Shown piece by piece: positions 14,010 to 21,039 of a DNA stretch of 21,134 bases; position 1 is the stretch's first letter, and each line of letters starts with the position of its first letter. Origin of the DNA: Candidatus Liptonbacteria bacterium. GTDB taxonomy: Bacteria; Patescibacteriota; Minisyncoccia; UBA6257; 2-01-FULL-56-20. Both the position numbers and the translations under genes were made by a program. The stretch covers positions 1 through 21,134 of the forward strand of contig JACRFR010000005.1 of NCBI GenBank assembly GCA_016212635.1. Direction: 5' to 3'. The notes beneath the pieces were generated by a model. It searched no databases, was not told the DNA's origin, and was given only the letters and a program-made list of their open reading frames with translations.

Positions 14010-14045
14010 TGCTAGCATAATCATGCCGTCCGAGTGAGACGGCAT
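14010..14045 (+). promoter_or_regulatory. gyrB leader: -10-like box and hairpin
   Basis: CATAAT (14016-14021), overlapping a TGC-TAGCAT (14010-14018), is the best -10 candidate; no good -35 is visible. An 8-bp perfect hairpin (ATGCCGTC, loop CGAGTGA, GACGGCAT; 14023-14045) ends five bases before ATG 14051 and may lie in the mRNA leader, close enough to influence ribosome access. Confidence 0.4.
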
Positions 14046-14050
14046 TTCAA

Positions 14051-17000
14051 ATGACTCGCGGAAAAGCTAAGAAAACCAAGCCTAAAACCGCACCTGGACC
14101 AGCAGTTCCGAGCGGCAATAATCATCAAGCCTCGGCGTCTTACACCGCCAAGGATATTTTTGTTCTGGAAGGACTGGAACCGGTCCGAAAGCGGCCAGGG
14201 ATGTACATTGGCTCGACCGGTCCGGACGGCCTGCATCATTTAATTTGGGAAGTTATCGACAATTCCCTGACCCGCGATACGCCGGTACTGATCGAGCAGA
14301 ACGGCAAAGTGGCGCTCGCAAAAATAGGAGAAGTTATCGATCGCGCTTTTGCCGAAGCGGTGGACTCCGATATTTCCGCCGCGCGCTCCGGCCAGGCGGA
14401 AATTTTACGCACCGGTTTTTCCATTAAATCCCTAAGTTTCAATCCCGAAACACTCAAGCTTTCCTGGGTTCCGGTCTCGAGTTTGATCCGCCACCCGGTC
14501 AATAGCGACATTTATGAAGTCACGCTTCAGAACAATCGTAAGATCCAGATTACGCCCTACCACTCGCTTTTTACCCTAAAGCAGGGGCAAGTCGTCCCCG
14601 TTAAAGGCAGTGATCTCCGCGAGGGCAGCTGCGTTGTTGTCCCGGCAAGATTTCCGGAACCGGAAGCATATCCGGCGCAGATCAATCTACTGGATGAATT
14701 TTTGGCTTTGCCGGAGAAAGAAACGAAGTCGATACGCCTCTATGGCGTTTCCCGCCTGCTGGATGAGGAATTCAAACCGTGGGTGAAACAGTATTGCGCA
14801 GAACACCGGCTGGAAAATAAAAAAACTAAACGCACCTGGTCGAATATTTTTTGCGATTACCGCCGCTGCGATTACCTGCCCCTGAATCTGGTCCGCACCC
14901 TGCCCGACACTCTTCGATCGCGCCTCGCGGAGTGCCGCCTCGGCAATAAAACCCAAACCAATTTTTCTTTACCGGCACGCCTTGCGGTTACCAGGGAGCT
15001 GGTGGAACTCTTGGGAATCTACGCCGCCGAGGGGACCGTGCTTCAAAGCAAGCAGACCAACCGAGTGGTCTTCAGTTTCGGCAGCCACGAAACGGAGCTG
15101 GTGGAATACGTGAAACAGCTCATCCAGAAAGTTTTTGGATATGCGGCGGCAAGCCGCTACGCCCACGAGAGCGCCCGCACGATCCAGATCGATTCTCTCG
15201 CGGTCAGGCTGCTATTCCAGAGGATATTTGCTGCCGGTGAGAATAGTCACCGAAAAAAAATCCCATCGCTGATATTTCAAACAAATCCATCTTTGCGCTT
15301 ACGCTATCTCATCGCTTATCTGGCCGGCGACGGGTGCCCAGCCGAGGAATTTACGCGCCACCTGCTGGCCAATACCGCCCCGCCGCAGGAAGAGCGCCGC
15401 AAGTTTAGCGCCGTGTCCGCCAGCCGGGAGCTGGTGGAGGGATTAAGCTACCTTCTTTTTTCTCTGGGGAAAACATTCTCGCTCGGGGAACAAAGCCAAG
15501 CACCGGGGCGTACCATTTCTTTGCGTTACCACGCTCGGGTGCGCCTGGCACAAATAACAACGCCCACGCACTCTTATCGCCTCGATTTTTACTGGAGCGC
15601 AGCGTCTTCCTATCTGAACCGTATTCCAGTGGCGGATACCTGCGCCCGGATATCCTGGAACCGGCCGTACGCTTTTAGTTTGAACACCCGGGGAGGAATA
15701 ACCCGGGAGAAGGCGACCGCGCTGCAGACCGCGCAAAGGATCGAACTCTATCCCGGCGCCGCACAGTTTATGGATTCCGATCTGGGGATCCTTAAGGTGG
15801 TGAAAATAGAGAAGGTCGCTTACGACCACCCGTGGGTATACGACTTCTCGGTGCCGCAGGGAGAGAACTTTGTCGGCGGTAGCGCGCCGATCATGGTGCA
15901 CAATTCGATCGACGAGGCCATGGCGGGTTTCGCGCGAACCATCAGTGTGGAAATTTTGCCCGGGAACGAGGTCCGGGTTGCGGATGACGGCCGCGGTATC
16001 CCGGTGGAAATTCACCCCCAAACCAAAAAGTCTACGCTGGAAACGGTCCTGACCACCCTCCATGCCGGCGGCAAGTTCGGCGGCGATGCCTACAAAGTGT
16101 CCGGCGGTCTGCACGGCGTGGGCGTGTCGGTGGTGAACGCGCTCTCCACGCGGCTCCGAGCGGAGGTGCACAAAGGCGGCGGCATATTTGTCCAGGAGTA
16201 TCGCCGGGGTGATCCTACGGGCAAGGTCAAGCGTATCGGCAGTACCGCGCGGACCGGAACCATCATAACCTTCTCGCCGGACGACACCGTGTTCTCGACT
16301 CTGGAGTTCAATTACCGAGTGATCGTGGATCATCTCCGCCAGCAGGCCTTTCTGACCAAGGGCGTCCGCATTGTTCTTTTGGATCGCCGCGCCGATATCC
16401 CGTTGGCCCACGGTTTTTGTTTCGAGGGCGGTCTCTTGTCTTTCGTTAAACACTTGGCGCGGGACAAAGATCTATTACAGGAGGAAGCATTCTATGTGAC
16501 CAAGCGTTACGAAAAAATAGAAGTGGAGGCCGGATTCTTGTTTTTGGACGATCTGGAAGTGCACGAGCTTTCTTTCGCCAATAACATTTATACTCCGGAT
16601 GGCGGCATGCACCTGACCGGTTTCCGTTCTGCCCTGACCCGCACTTTGAATAATTACGCCCGGACGGAGGGCTACTTGAAAGAAAAGGATGAGAATTTTA
16701 CCAGTGAAGATACGCGGGAAGGTCTGATTGCGGTTGTTTCGATCAAGCTGCCCGAGCCCCAGTTCGAAGGTCAGACCAAGGCGCGCCTGGGCAACCCCGA
16801 CGCGCGCACCGCGGTGGAAGCCGTGGTCAACGAAGCCCTGAAGGAATTTCTGGAAAAACGCCCCGGCGAGGCCCGGCGGATTCTGGATAAAGTCACGCTG
16901 GCGGCTAAGGCCCGGAAAGCCGCTAAGGCCGCCAAGGATACCGTGCTCCGCAAGGGGGCGCTGGAAGGGATGACCTTGCCCGGCAAACTCGCCGACTGCA

Positions 17001-17788
17001 CCTCCAAAGATCCGTCGGAATCCGAACTCTTCATTGTGGAGGGTCAGAGCGCCGGCGGCAGCGCCACGGGCGGTCGGGACCGCCGCACCCAGGCCATTCT
17101 GCCCCTGCGCGGCAAGATCCTGAATGTGGAGCGCGCTCGCCTGGATCGCATGCTCGGCAACGAAGAGATCCGCACCCTGGTGATAGCCCTAGGCACCGCG
17201 ATCGCGGAAGAGTTCGATCTCTCCAAGATCCGGTACCACAAGATCATTCTCATGACCGATGCCGACGTGGATGGTGCGCACCTTCGGACGCTCCTGCTCA
17301 CGCTCTTCTACCGCTATTTCCGGCCGATGATCGAAGCCGGCTACTTGTATATTGCCCAGCCGCCGCTCTATCGGATCCAAGCGGCCAAGACGATCCGCTA
17401 CGCCTTTTCCGACTCGGAGCGGAACAAAGTTGTGGCGGAACTGGAGCGGGCCAAGAAGGAACGCGCCGCAGCGAATCCCAAAACGGGTCGCGGAAAAGCC
17501 GTTCCCCTGGCCGAAGAAGGCGGGGCGGGCGGAGAAGAGATGGCCGCCCCTGCGGGTACCGAGCTCAAGGGTATCAGCATCCAGCGCTTTAAGGGGTTGG
17601 GCGAAATGAACGCGGAAGAACTGCAAGACACGACCATGAGCGCGGAGAACCGCGTGTTGCGGCAAGTCACGATCGACGACGCCGAGGAGGCCGACCGCTT
17701 GTTCGGGATCCTTATGGGCGACGAGGTAGAGCCGCGCAAGCAGTTCATCCAAGCCGAGGCGCTCACGGTCAAAAACCTGGATATATAA
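14051..17788 (+). CDS. gyrB: DNA gyrase subunit B, interrupted by an in-frame intein
   Basis: ATPase subunit of the type IIA topoisomerase that introduces negative supercoils. The 1245-residue precursor gives a 698-residue GyrB once the intein (residues 72-618) is removed. N-extein: a basic low-complexity tail (1-30), then the GHKL start (LEGLEPVRKRPGMYIGS) and WEVIDN. C-extein: SIDEAMAGF, DDGRGIPVE, GGLHGVGVSVVNALS, the TOPRIM motifs EGQSAGG (Glu997) and TDADVDGAH (Asp1070, 1072, 1074), and the C-terminal QRFKGLGEMN. A Gly/Ala/Glu-rich insert of about 30 residues precedes QRFKGLG. The motif pattern and tail favour GyrB over ParE. No gyrA is present in the window. The extein is intact, so function depends on splicing. 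Confidence 0.96.
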   Translation: MTRGKAKKTKPKTAPGPAVPSGNNHQASASYTAKDIFVLEGLEPVRKRPGMYIGSTGPDGLHHLIWEVIDNSLTRDTPVLIEQNGKVALAKIGEVIDRAFAEAVDSDISAARSGQAEILRTGFSIKSLSFNPETLKLSWVPVSSLIRHPVNSDIYEVTLQNNRKIQITPYHSLFTLKQGQVVPVKGSDLREGSCVVVPARFPEPEAYPAQINLLDEFLALPEKETKSIRLYGVSRLLDEEFKPWVKQYCAEHRLENKKTKRTWSNIFCDYRRCDYLPLNLVRTLPDTLRSRLAECRLGNKTQTNFSLPARLAVTRELVELLGIYAAEGTVLQSKQTNRVVFSFGSHETELVEYVKQLIQKVFGYAAASRYAHESARTIQIDSLAVRLLFQRIFAAGENSHRKKIPSLIFQTNPSLRLRYLIAYLAGDGCPAEEFTRHLLANTAPPQEERRKFSAVSASRELVEGLSYLLFSLGKTFSLGEQSQAPGRTISLRYHARVRLAQITTPTHSYRLDFYWSAASSYLNRIPVADTCARISWNRPYAFSLNTRGGITREKATALQTAQRIELYPGAAQFMDSDLGILKVVKIEKVAYDHPWVYDFSVPQGENFVGGSAPIMVHNSIDEAMAGFARTISVEILPGNEVRVADDGRGIPVEIHPQTKKSTLETVLTTLHAGGKFGGDAYKVSGGLHGVGVSVVNALSTRLRAEVHKGGGIFVQEYRRGDPTGKVKRIGSTARTGTIITFSPDDTVFSTLEFNYRVIVDHLRQQAFLTKGVRIVLLDRRADIPLAHGFCFEGGLLSFVKHLARDKDLLQEEAFYVTKRYEKIEVEAGFLFLDDLEVHELSFANNIYTPDGGMHLTGFRSALTRTLNNYARTEGYLKEKDENFTSEDTREGLIAVVSIKLPEPQFEGQTKARLGNPDARTAVEAVVNEALKEFLEKRPGEARRILDKVTLAAKARKAAKAAKDTVLRKGALEGMTLPGKLADCTSKDPSESELFIVEGQSAGGSATGGRDRRTQAILPLRGKILNVERARLDRMLGNEEIRTLVIALGTAIAEEFDLSKIRYHKIILMTDADVDGAHLRTLLLTLFYRYFRPMIEAGYLYIAQPPLYRIQAAKTIRYAFSDSERNKVVAELERAKKERAAANPKTGRGKAVPLAEEGGAGGEEMAAPAGTELKGISIQRFKGLGEMNAEELQDTTMSAENRVLRQVTIDDAEEADRLFGILMGDEVEPRKQFIQAEALTVKNLDI
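14264..15904 (+). mobile_element. GyrB intein, 547 residues, with LAGLIDADG homing endonuclease
   Basis: A protein-splicing element starting at Ser72 (block A SLTRDTPVLI) and ending at His617-Asn618, followed by extein Ser619. Block B is ITPYHSLF (Thr168, His171); block F is VYDFSVPQGENFVGG followed by IMVHN. Two LAGLIDADG helices are present: ELLGIYAAEG (319-328) and LIAYLAGDG (420-428), each ending in an acidic residue (Glu327, Asp427), so the endonuclease may still be active. Boundaries were set by joining VIDN to SIDEA, the uninterrupted GyrB sequence. Splicing by a Ser nucleophile at both junctions is expected. The insertion separates residues of the ATP-binding motif. Confidence 0.95.
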
Positions 17789-17810
17789 AGGGCTGGGCGC
17801 GACCCAAGGT

Positions 17811-17839
17811 TTGACTTTTGAAGGCATCTCCGGCATACT
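17811..17839 (+). promoter_or_regulatory. secE-nusG promoter
   Basis: TTGACT (17811-17816), a 17-base spacer, and CATACT (17834-17839). The start near 17846 leaves a leader of about 11 bases to ATG 17857. Confidence 0.65.
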
Positions 17840-17856
17840 GCGAGTGACCAAAAACG

Positions 17857-18054
17857 ATGGCTGGCATCAATAGTCGCCTCAAAAATTACTTTTCCGAAGC
17901 TCGCCAAGAGTTTAGGCATGTTAACTGGCCCAATCGCCAGGAAGCGATACGCTTGACCGGGATTGTGATCGGGCTCTCGGTCGGCGTGGCCATCTTCTTG
18001 GGCGTTTGCGACCTGATCTTCGCCCAAGCTCTTCGCTCATTTATTTTGCGCTGA
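17857..18054 (+). CDS. secE: Preprotein translocase subunit SecE
   Basis: The single-helix SecE subunit that clamps SecY in the membrane. At 65 residues it is the short form typical of most bacteria. An amphipathic N-terminal part carries the family signature EFRHVNWPNRQEAI (residues 18-31), followed by one membrane segment (about 33-58). It precedes nusG, the classic bacterial order. The 91-bp gap to nusG is longer than in most genomes and contains a direct repeat. Confidence 0.93.
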   Translation: MAGINSRLKNYFSEARQEFRHVNWPNRQEAIRLTGIVIGLSVGVAIFLGVCDLIFAQALRSFILR

Positions 18055-18065
18055 TCTATTTTCTG

Positions 18066-18098
18066 TTCGCATGCGCCGCTCCCTAATTCGCATGCGCC
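18066..18098 (+). repeat. 12-bp direct repeat TTCGCATGCGCC between secE and nusG
   Basis: Identical copies at 18066-18077 and 18087-18098, each containing the palindrome GCATGC, spaced two helical turns apart (21 bp). Confidence 0.6.
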
Positions 18099-18145
18099 AT
18101 TGGTTCGACTAGCTCACCATAAATTGTAAGCGTATCCACTCCAGC

Positions 18146-18706
18146 ATGGGACCCTCCCAACTACAAGAACAAGCACTCGGACCCCGGCAGTGGTATGCTA
18201 TTCACACCTATTCCGGGTACGAAGAGGCGGTCACGCGCTACTTAAAACAGCGCGTTGATTCCCTGGGCATGAACGACAAGATCTTCAATGTTCTTGTGCC
18301 CAAGGAGAAAAAAATTCGGGTTAAGAACGGCCGCCGCCAGACCATCGAGGAGAAAATTTACCCCGGCTATGTGCTGGTAGAGATGGTTTTGACCGAAGAC
18401 TCTTGGTATGTGGTGCGCAACACTCCGCGGGTAACCGGTTTTGTCGGTTCCGATAACACCACCCCCACTCCGCTTTCCAAGGAGGAGGTAGATTCCTTAC
18501 TGGCTCGCATGGGCCGCGACGAGGACCGTTTTGCGGTGGATCTCAAGACGGGCGACTTGGTCAAGATCGTGGATGGACCCTTTAAGGATTACGATGGCAA
18601 GATCTCCGAGGTGGACGAAGAGAAGGGGCGGATCCGGGTTTTAGTACCGATCTTTGGTCGGGATACCGCGGTCGAACTGGATTCCTTGCAAGTTAAGAAG
18701 GTCTAG
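18146..18706 (+). CDS. nusG: Transcription termination/antitermination factor NusG
   Basis: Universal elongation factor that binds RNA polymerase and couples it to Rho or the ribosome. The 186-residue product has an NGN domain (about 14-110; RQWYAIHTYSGYEEAV, then YPGYVLVEM and VRNTPRVTGFVG) and a C-terminal KOW domain (about 130-186; GDLVKIVDGPFKDYDGKI). Length is normal. The usual partners rplK and rplA do not follow; rpsR comes next instead. Confidence 0.96.
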   Translation: MGPSQLQEQALGPRQWYAIHTYSGYEEAVTRYLKQRVDSLGMNDKIFNVLVPKEKKIRVKNGRRQTIEEKIYPGYVLVEMVLTEDSWYVVRNTPRVTGFVGSDNTTPTPLSKEEVDSLLARMGRDEDRFAVDLKTGDLVKIVDGPFKDYDGKISEVDEEKGRIRVLVPIFGRDTAVELDSLQVKKV

Positions 18707-18803
18707 AAGCGAATTCACGCGAATAGCTACGCGAAAAGTTGCGAATAAAGATAATTAAATTATATTAGCGAAGATTCGCGTTTAGATTCGCGAGTTTTCG
18801 CCT
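18707..18803. repeat. Symmetrical array of GCGAAT/ATTCGC motifs (long imperfect palindrome)
   Basis: GCGAA-type motifs begin at 18709, 18719, 18731 and 18741, and inverted copies begin at 18774, 18786 and 18796. Spacings are 10 and 12 bp and mirror around about 18760. The centre (ATAATTAAATTATATTA) is AT-rich. It lies between nusG and rpsR. Confidence 0.65.
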
Positions 18804-18815
18804 CTACTCTATAAT

Positions 18816-19016
18816 ATGACTCAGTGCTTCTTCTGCTCTCAAAACTTAAGCCACGTGGACTATAAAGAGACCGATCTCTTGAAGCGGTTTATTTCCAGCC
18901 AGGCTAAGATCATTAACCCCCAGCACACCGGAATTTGCGCCAAACATCAGCGCAAGGTGGCGGAGGCGGTCAAGCGGGCCCGCTTTCTGGGGCTCCTGCC
19001 TTTTGTTCGACGGTAA
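18816..19016 (+). CDS. rpsR: 30S ribosomal protein bS18
   Basis: A 66-residue basic protein of the small-subunit platform. Family hallmarks: N-terminal CFFC, DYKETDLLKRFIS, TGICAKHQRKVAEAVKRARFLGLLPF. It is slightly shorter than most homologues. It is usually found with rpsF and ssb, neither of which is here. A TATAAT abuts the ATG (18810-18815), too close to serve this start as a -10; TACTCT at 18805-18810 is an alternative. Confidence 0.95.
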   Translation: MTQCFFCSQNLSHVDYKETDLLKRFISSQAKIINPQHTGICAKHQRKVAEAVKRARFLGLLPFVRR

Positions 19017-19073
19017 GTATCGATACAGGTATGCCGAGGATGCCCACGAGGAGGTCCCTTGGTTCAATTCCCC

Positions 19074-19111
19074 GAGGTCGGGCCTCTAAAGATTCCCCGA
19101 GGCCCGACCTC
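19074..19111. repeat. Perfect 13-bp inverted repeat (GAGGTCGGGCCTC)
   Basis: Arms at 19074-19086 and 19099-19111 flank a 12-base loop. ATTCCCCGAGG is also directly repeated at 19067 and 19092. The arm recurs with one change at 13924-13936. There is no T tract. Confidence 0.65.
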
Positions 19112-19172
19112 TCAACATTGGGATTCCATTCGTATAATTAGTACACATTTGTATATTGGCATCGGGGCTATC

Positions 19173-19736
19173 ATGGCCGACTGGAACCAAGCGCTTTTCA
19201 CCTTCATCCACTCTGGGAGCGGGCGCGTTTTTCTTCTGGATGACTTCGCCGTATTCTGGGCGCAATACCTGCCGTACCTGGTGGCGATCAGCTTCTTGGT
19301 GCTGGCTTGCTTGCGGTCCTCCCAACGGCGGCGCTGGGCCATGTTCTTAGAGGGCGCCTTGGCGGTCATTATCTCCCGCGGCATTCTGACCGAGCTTGTT
19401 CGTTATGTCTTTCCAATCAGCCGCCCTTTTGAGGTCTTGAACTTCACGGCCCTAATCGCTGAAAGCGGTCGCAGTTTCCCTTCCGGGCACGCGGCCTTCT
19501 TCTTCGCCCTGGGAACCGTAATGTTTTTAGTTGATCGCTTTTGGGGCTATTGGTTCTTGGGGTTTGCCGTGACCAACGGCTTGGCCCGTGTTTTTGTCGG
19601 CGTGCATTGGCCCATGGATATCGTGGGCGGTGCGGCGCTGGGCATCCTTTCGGCGCTGCTTGTGCGTAAACTTTTAGAGCCGCACCTTTTGCAAGTTCAT
19701 CCCGTAGCGCAGGAAGCCGCGGGCGAAAATCCGTGA
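19173..19736 (+). CDS. PAP2-family membrane phosphatase
   Basis: A 187-residue integral membrane lipid phosphatase with about five helices, likely acting on phosphatidic acid or undecaprenyl diphosphate. All three PAP2 signature motifs are present: Arg77-x6-Arg84-Pro85 (RYVFPISRP), PSGH at 103-106, and Arg139-x5-His145-x3-Asp149 (RVFVGVHWPMD). The frame is open back to TTG 19059, but that section covers the inverted repeat and lacks family features; ATG 19173 begins a normal sequence. A TATAAT at 19133-19138 could supply the promoter. It converges with the DHH gene 38 bp away. The exact substrate is unknown; undecaprenyl pyrophosphatase is the common guess. Confidence 0.9.
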   Translation: MADWNQALFTFIHSGSGRVFLLDDFAVFWAQYLPYLVAISFLVLACLRSSQRRRWAMFLEGALAVIISRGILTELVRYVFPISRPFEVLNFTALIAESGRSFPSGHAAFFFALGTVMFLVDRFWGYWFLGFAVTNGLARVFVGVHWPMDIVGGAALGILSALLVRKLLEPHLLQVHPVAQEAAGENP

Positions 19737-19774
19737 AGTAACGCACTAAGCAGTTCTTAAGAAAAGGTACAACT

Positions 19775-20815
19775 TTATGGCACCGCTAGTGTGTCGTTCT
19801 CCCCCTTTTCCAAGGGGGAGCGAGAGGGGGTTGATTCCTGGTCGTTACATTCGGGTGCTAGGCGATCCTTCAAAATTTTCACTGCCTCTTTGCGCATCAG
19901 GAGTCCGGGTCGCAGGCCGACGGCGTGGGCGAAGTCCCGCACCGTCCCGACCGGAGTCGGGTCTGGTGCGCGGAAGAACTTTACGCCCAGCGCGCGGGAT
20001 AGCAGTTCTTGTGTTTCCGGTTCGTCGGTGATGAAAACGGTTGAGGAGTGATCTGGGGCGAGTTCGATGATGGAAAGGAAGGACACGTCCTGGTCGAGGT
20101 CTTGTTTCAATCGCTGGAGCTCCACGAGGATCTCCCCGGTCCGTCCGATGGCCAGCTCGCTGGCGCCAAGCATCTCGATCTGGGCAAAAAGGATCTTATG
20201 GCCACCGAAAGTGAATGTCGCGTACTCATTGGCAATACGTTCTACGAGTTTGGGTCCCATGAGATTCGACTTGGCGCGGAACATCTGGACCGCAAAGTCC
20301 CCTGGCAGTTCCGCCAGGGGAGCGAGCCACACCGCCGCCTTCCAGTCCCGCTCCGTGGTCGTGCCACTCTGGAAGTTCAAGGTGTTAGAAATGATGGCCG
20401 CTTGAAGCAAGTACGCCACATTCCGACTTGGGGCTTGTCCGGCAGCCTGAAACTTTTCGGCGACCAGCGTGGCGCAGGAGCCCACCAGTTCGATCTGCAC
20501 TTTAGCGTTCGGGAAAGATTGTGCTTCGTGCACCGGTCGGTGGTCGATGATCTCGATCACTTGCTTGGGGTCCAAACCGGTCGCAAGCCAGTTCAGGTCG
20601 CTCGCGTCCACCAGAATTACTTCCGCCTGATCCATTTGCGCCGGTTCCGGCAGAGTAATATTGAATTCTTTCAGAACCCAGCGTGCCTCCTCGGACGGTG
20701 TGCCGAAAAGCGCCGCTTGGGCCCCTCGGCCCTGCGCCTGTAGTAATTCCGCGTAGGCAATCGAGCAAGCCGTGCCGTCCAGGTCTGGGTTGAGATAAGA
20801 AGTAACTAATAACAT
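19775..20815 (-). CDS. DHH-DHHA2 phosphoesterase, Prune/PPX1-like
   Basis: A 346-residue cytosolic metal-dependent phosphoesterase related to family II pyrophosphatases, yeast PPX1 and animal Prune. Motif I is YLNPDLDGTACS (Asp11, Asp13), with Tyr8 where family II enzymes have a metal-binding His. Motif II is LVDASD (Asp70). Motif III is DHRPV (91-95), DHR rather than DHH, as in Prune. Motif IV is ELVGSCATLVAE followed by IISNT, with Asn144 in place of the usual Asp. The second domain (about 190-325) carries the RKEAV stretch of DHHA2. Short-chain exopolyphosphatase or a nucleotide/pyrophosphate role is likely, possibly with altered metal use. The last 20 or so residues (SRSPLEKGENDTLAVP) are encoded by a dispersed repeat. 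Confidence 0.82.
   Translation of the reverse strand: MLLVTSYLNPDLDGTACSIAYAELLQAQGRGAQAALFGTPSEEARWVLKEFNITLPEPAQMDQAEVILVDASDLNWLATGLDPKQVIEIIDHRPVHEAQSFPNAKVQIELVGSCATLVAEKFQAAGQAPSRNVAYLLQAAIISNTLNFQSGTTTERDWKAAVWLAPLAELPGDFAVQMFRAKSNLMGPKLVERIANEYATFTFGGHKILFAQIEMLGASELAIGRTGEILVELQRLKQDLDQDVSFLSIIELAPDHSSTVFITDEPETQELLSRALGVKFFRAPDPTPVGTVRDFAHAVGLRPGLLMRKEAVKILKDRLAPECNDQESTPSRSPLEKGENDTLAVP
19799..19830 (-). repeat. Dispersed palindromic repeat, copy C, inside a coding region
   Basis: A hairpin (CTCCCCCTT, loop TTCC, AAGGGGGAG; 19799-19820) is followed by CGAGAGGGGG. Read on the minus strand it matches copy B (7686-7717) including the flank. It forms part of the 3' end of the DHH gene. 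Confidence 0.75.
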
Positions 20816-20833
20816 TTGACTGTTGATGGTTGG

Positions 20834-21010
20834 CTATTGACCGATGCCGAGTTGCTGGGTGAGTGGGGGATTGGAAAAATACACGCGCACATCGAACTCC
20901 GGATCAATTAATTCGATCATTTCATATCCCTCGCGCGGAATCAAGGAAAAACCAGGTTGGCCGAGATGCGCCGTCTTAAATTCGGCGTAGTGGTCTACTG
21001 ACTTTCGCAT
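20834..21010 (-). CDS. Unrecognised 58-residue protein upstream of the DHH gene
   Basis: ATG at 21010 to TAG at 20834, starting MRKSVDHYAEFKTAHLGQPG and ending LTQQLGIGQ. It is acidic and soluble, with a pattern like a small folded domain (GYEMIELIDPEFDVRVYF). The gap to the downstream DHH gene is 18 bp, so they are probably one operon. No other gene occupies this interval on either strand. Family unknown. Confidence 0.62.
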   Translation of the reverse strand: MRKSVDHYAEFKTAHLGQPGFSLIPREGYEMIELIDPEFDVRVYFSNPPLTQQLGIGQ

Positions 21011-21024
21011 AATTACTTAACATA

Positions 21025-21033
21025 TGCTACAAT
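21025..21033 (+). promoter_or_regulatory. Extended -10 (TGC-TACAAT), leaderless geometry
   Basis: TGC (21025-21027) and TACAAT (21028-21033) end six bases before ATG 21040, placing the transcription start at the start codon. Confidence 0.55.
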
Positions 21034-21039
21034 GAGGGC

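Noticed and set aside
15443..16453. 336-residue minus-strand open frame across the intein/GyrB junction
   Set aside because: Antisense to well-conserved GyrB and intein motifs; His/Arg-rich composition typical of a shadow frame.
18810..18815. TATAAT as the -10 of rpsR
   Set aside because: It touches the ATG, so transcription would start inside the coding sequence; it is probably a chance match or serves another start.
19051..19080. GGTTCAATTCC resembling a tRNA T-loop
   Set aside because: The flanking bases do not form the T stem, and no acceptor stem, D arm or anticodon arm could be found.
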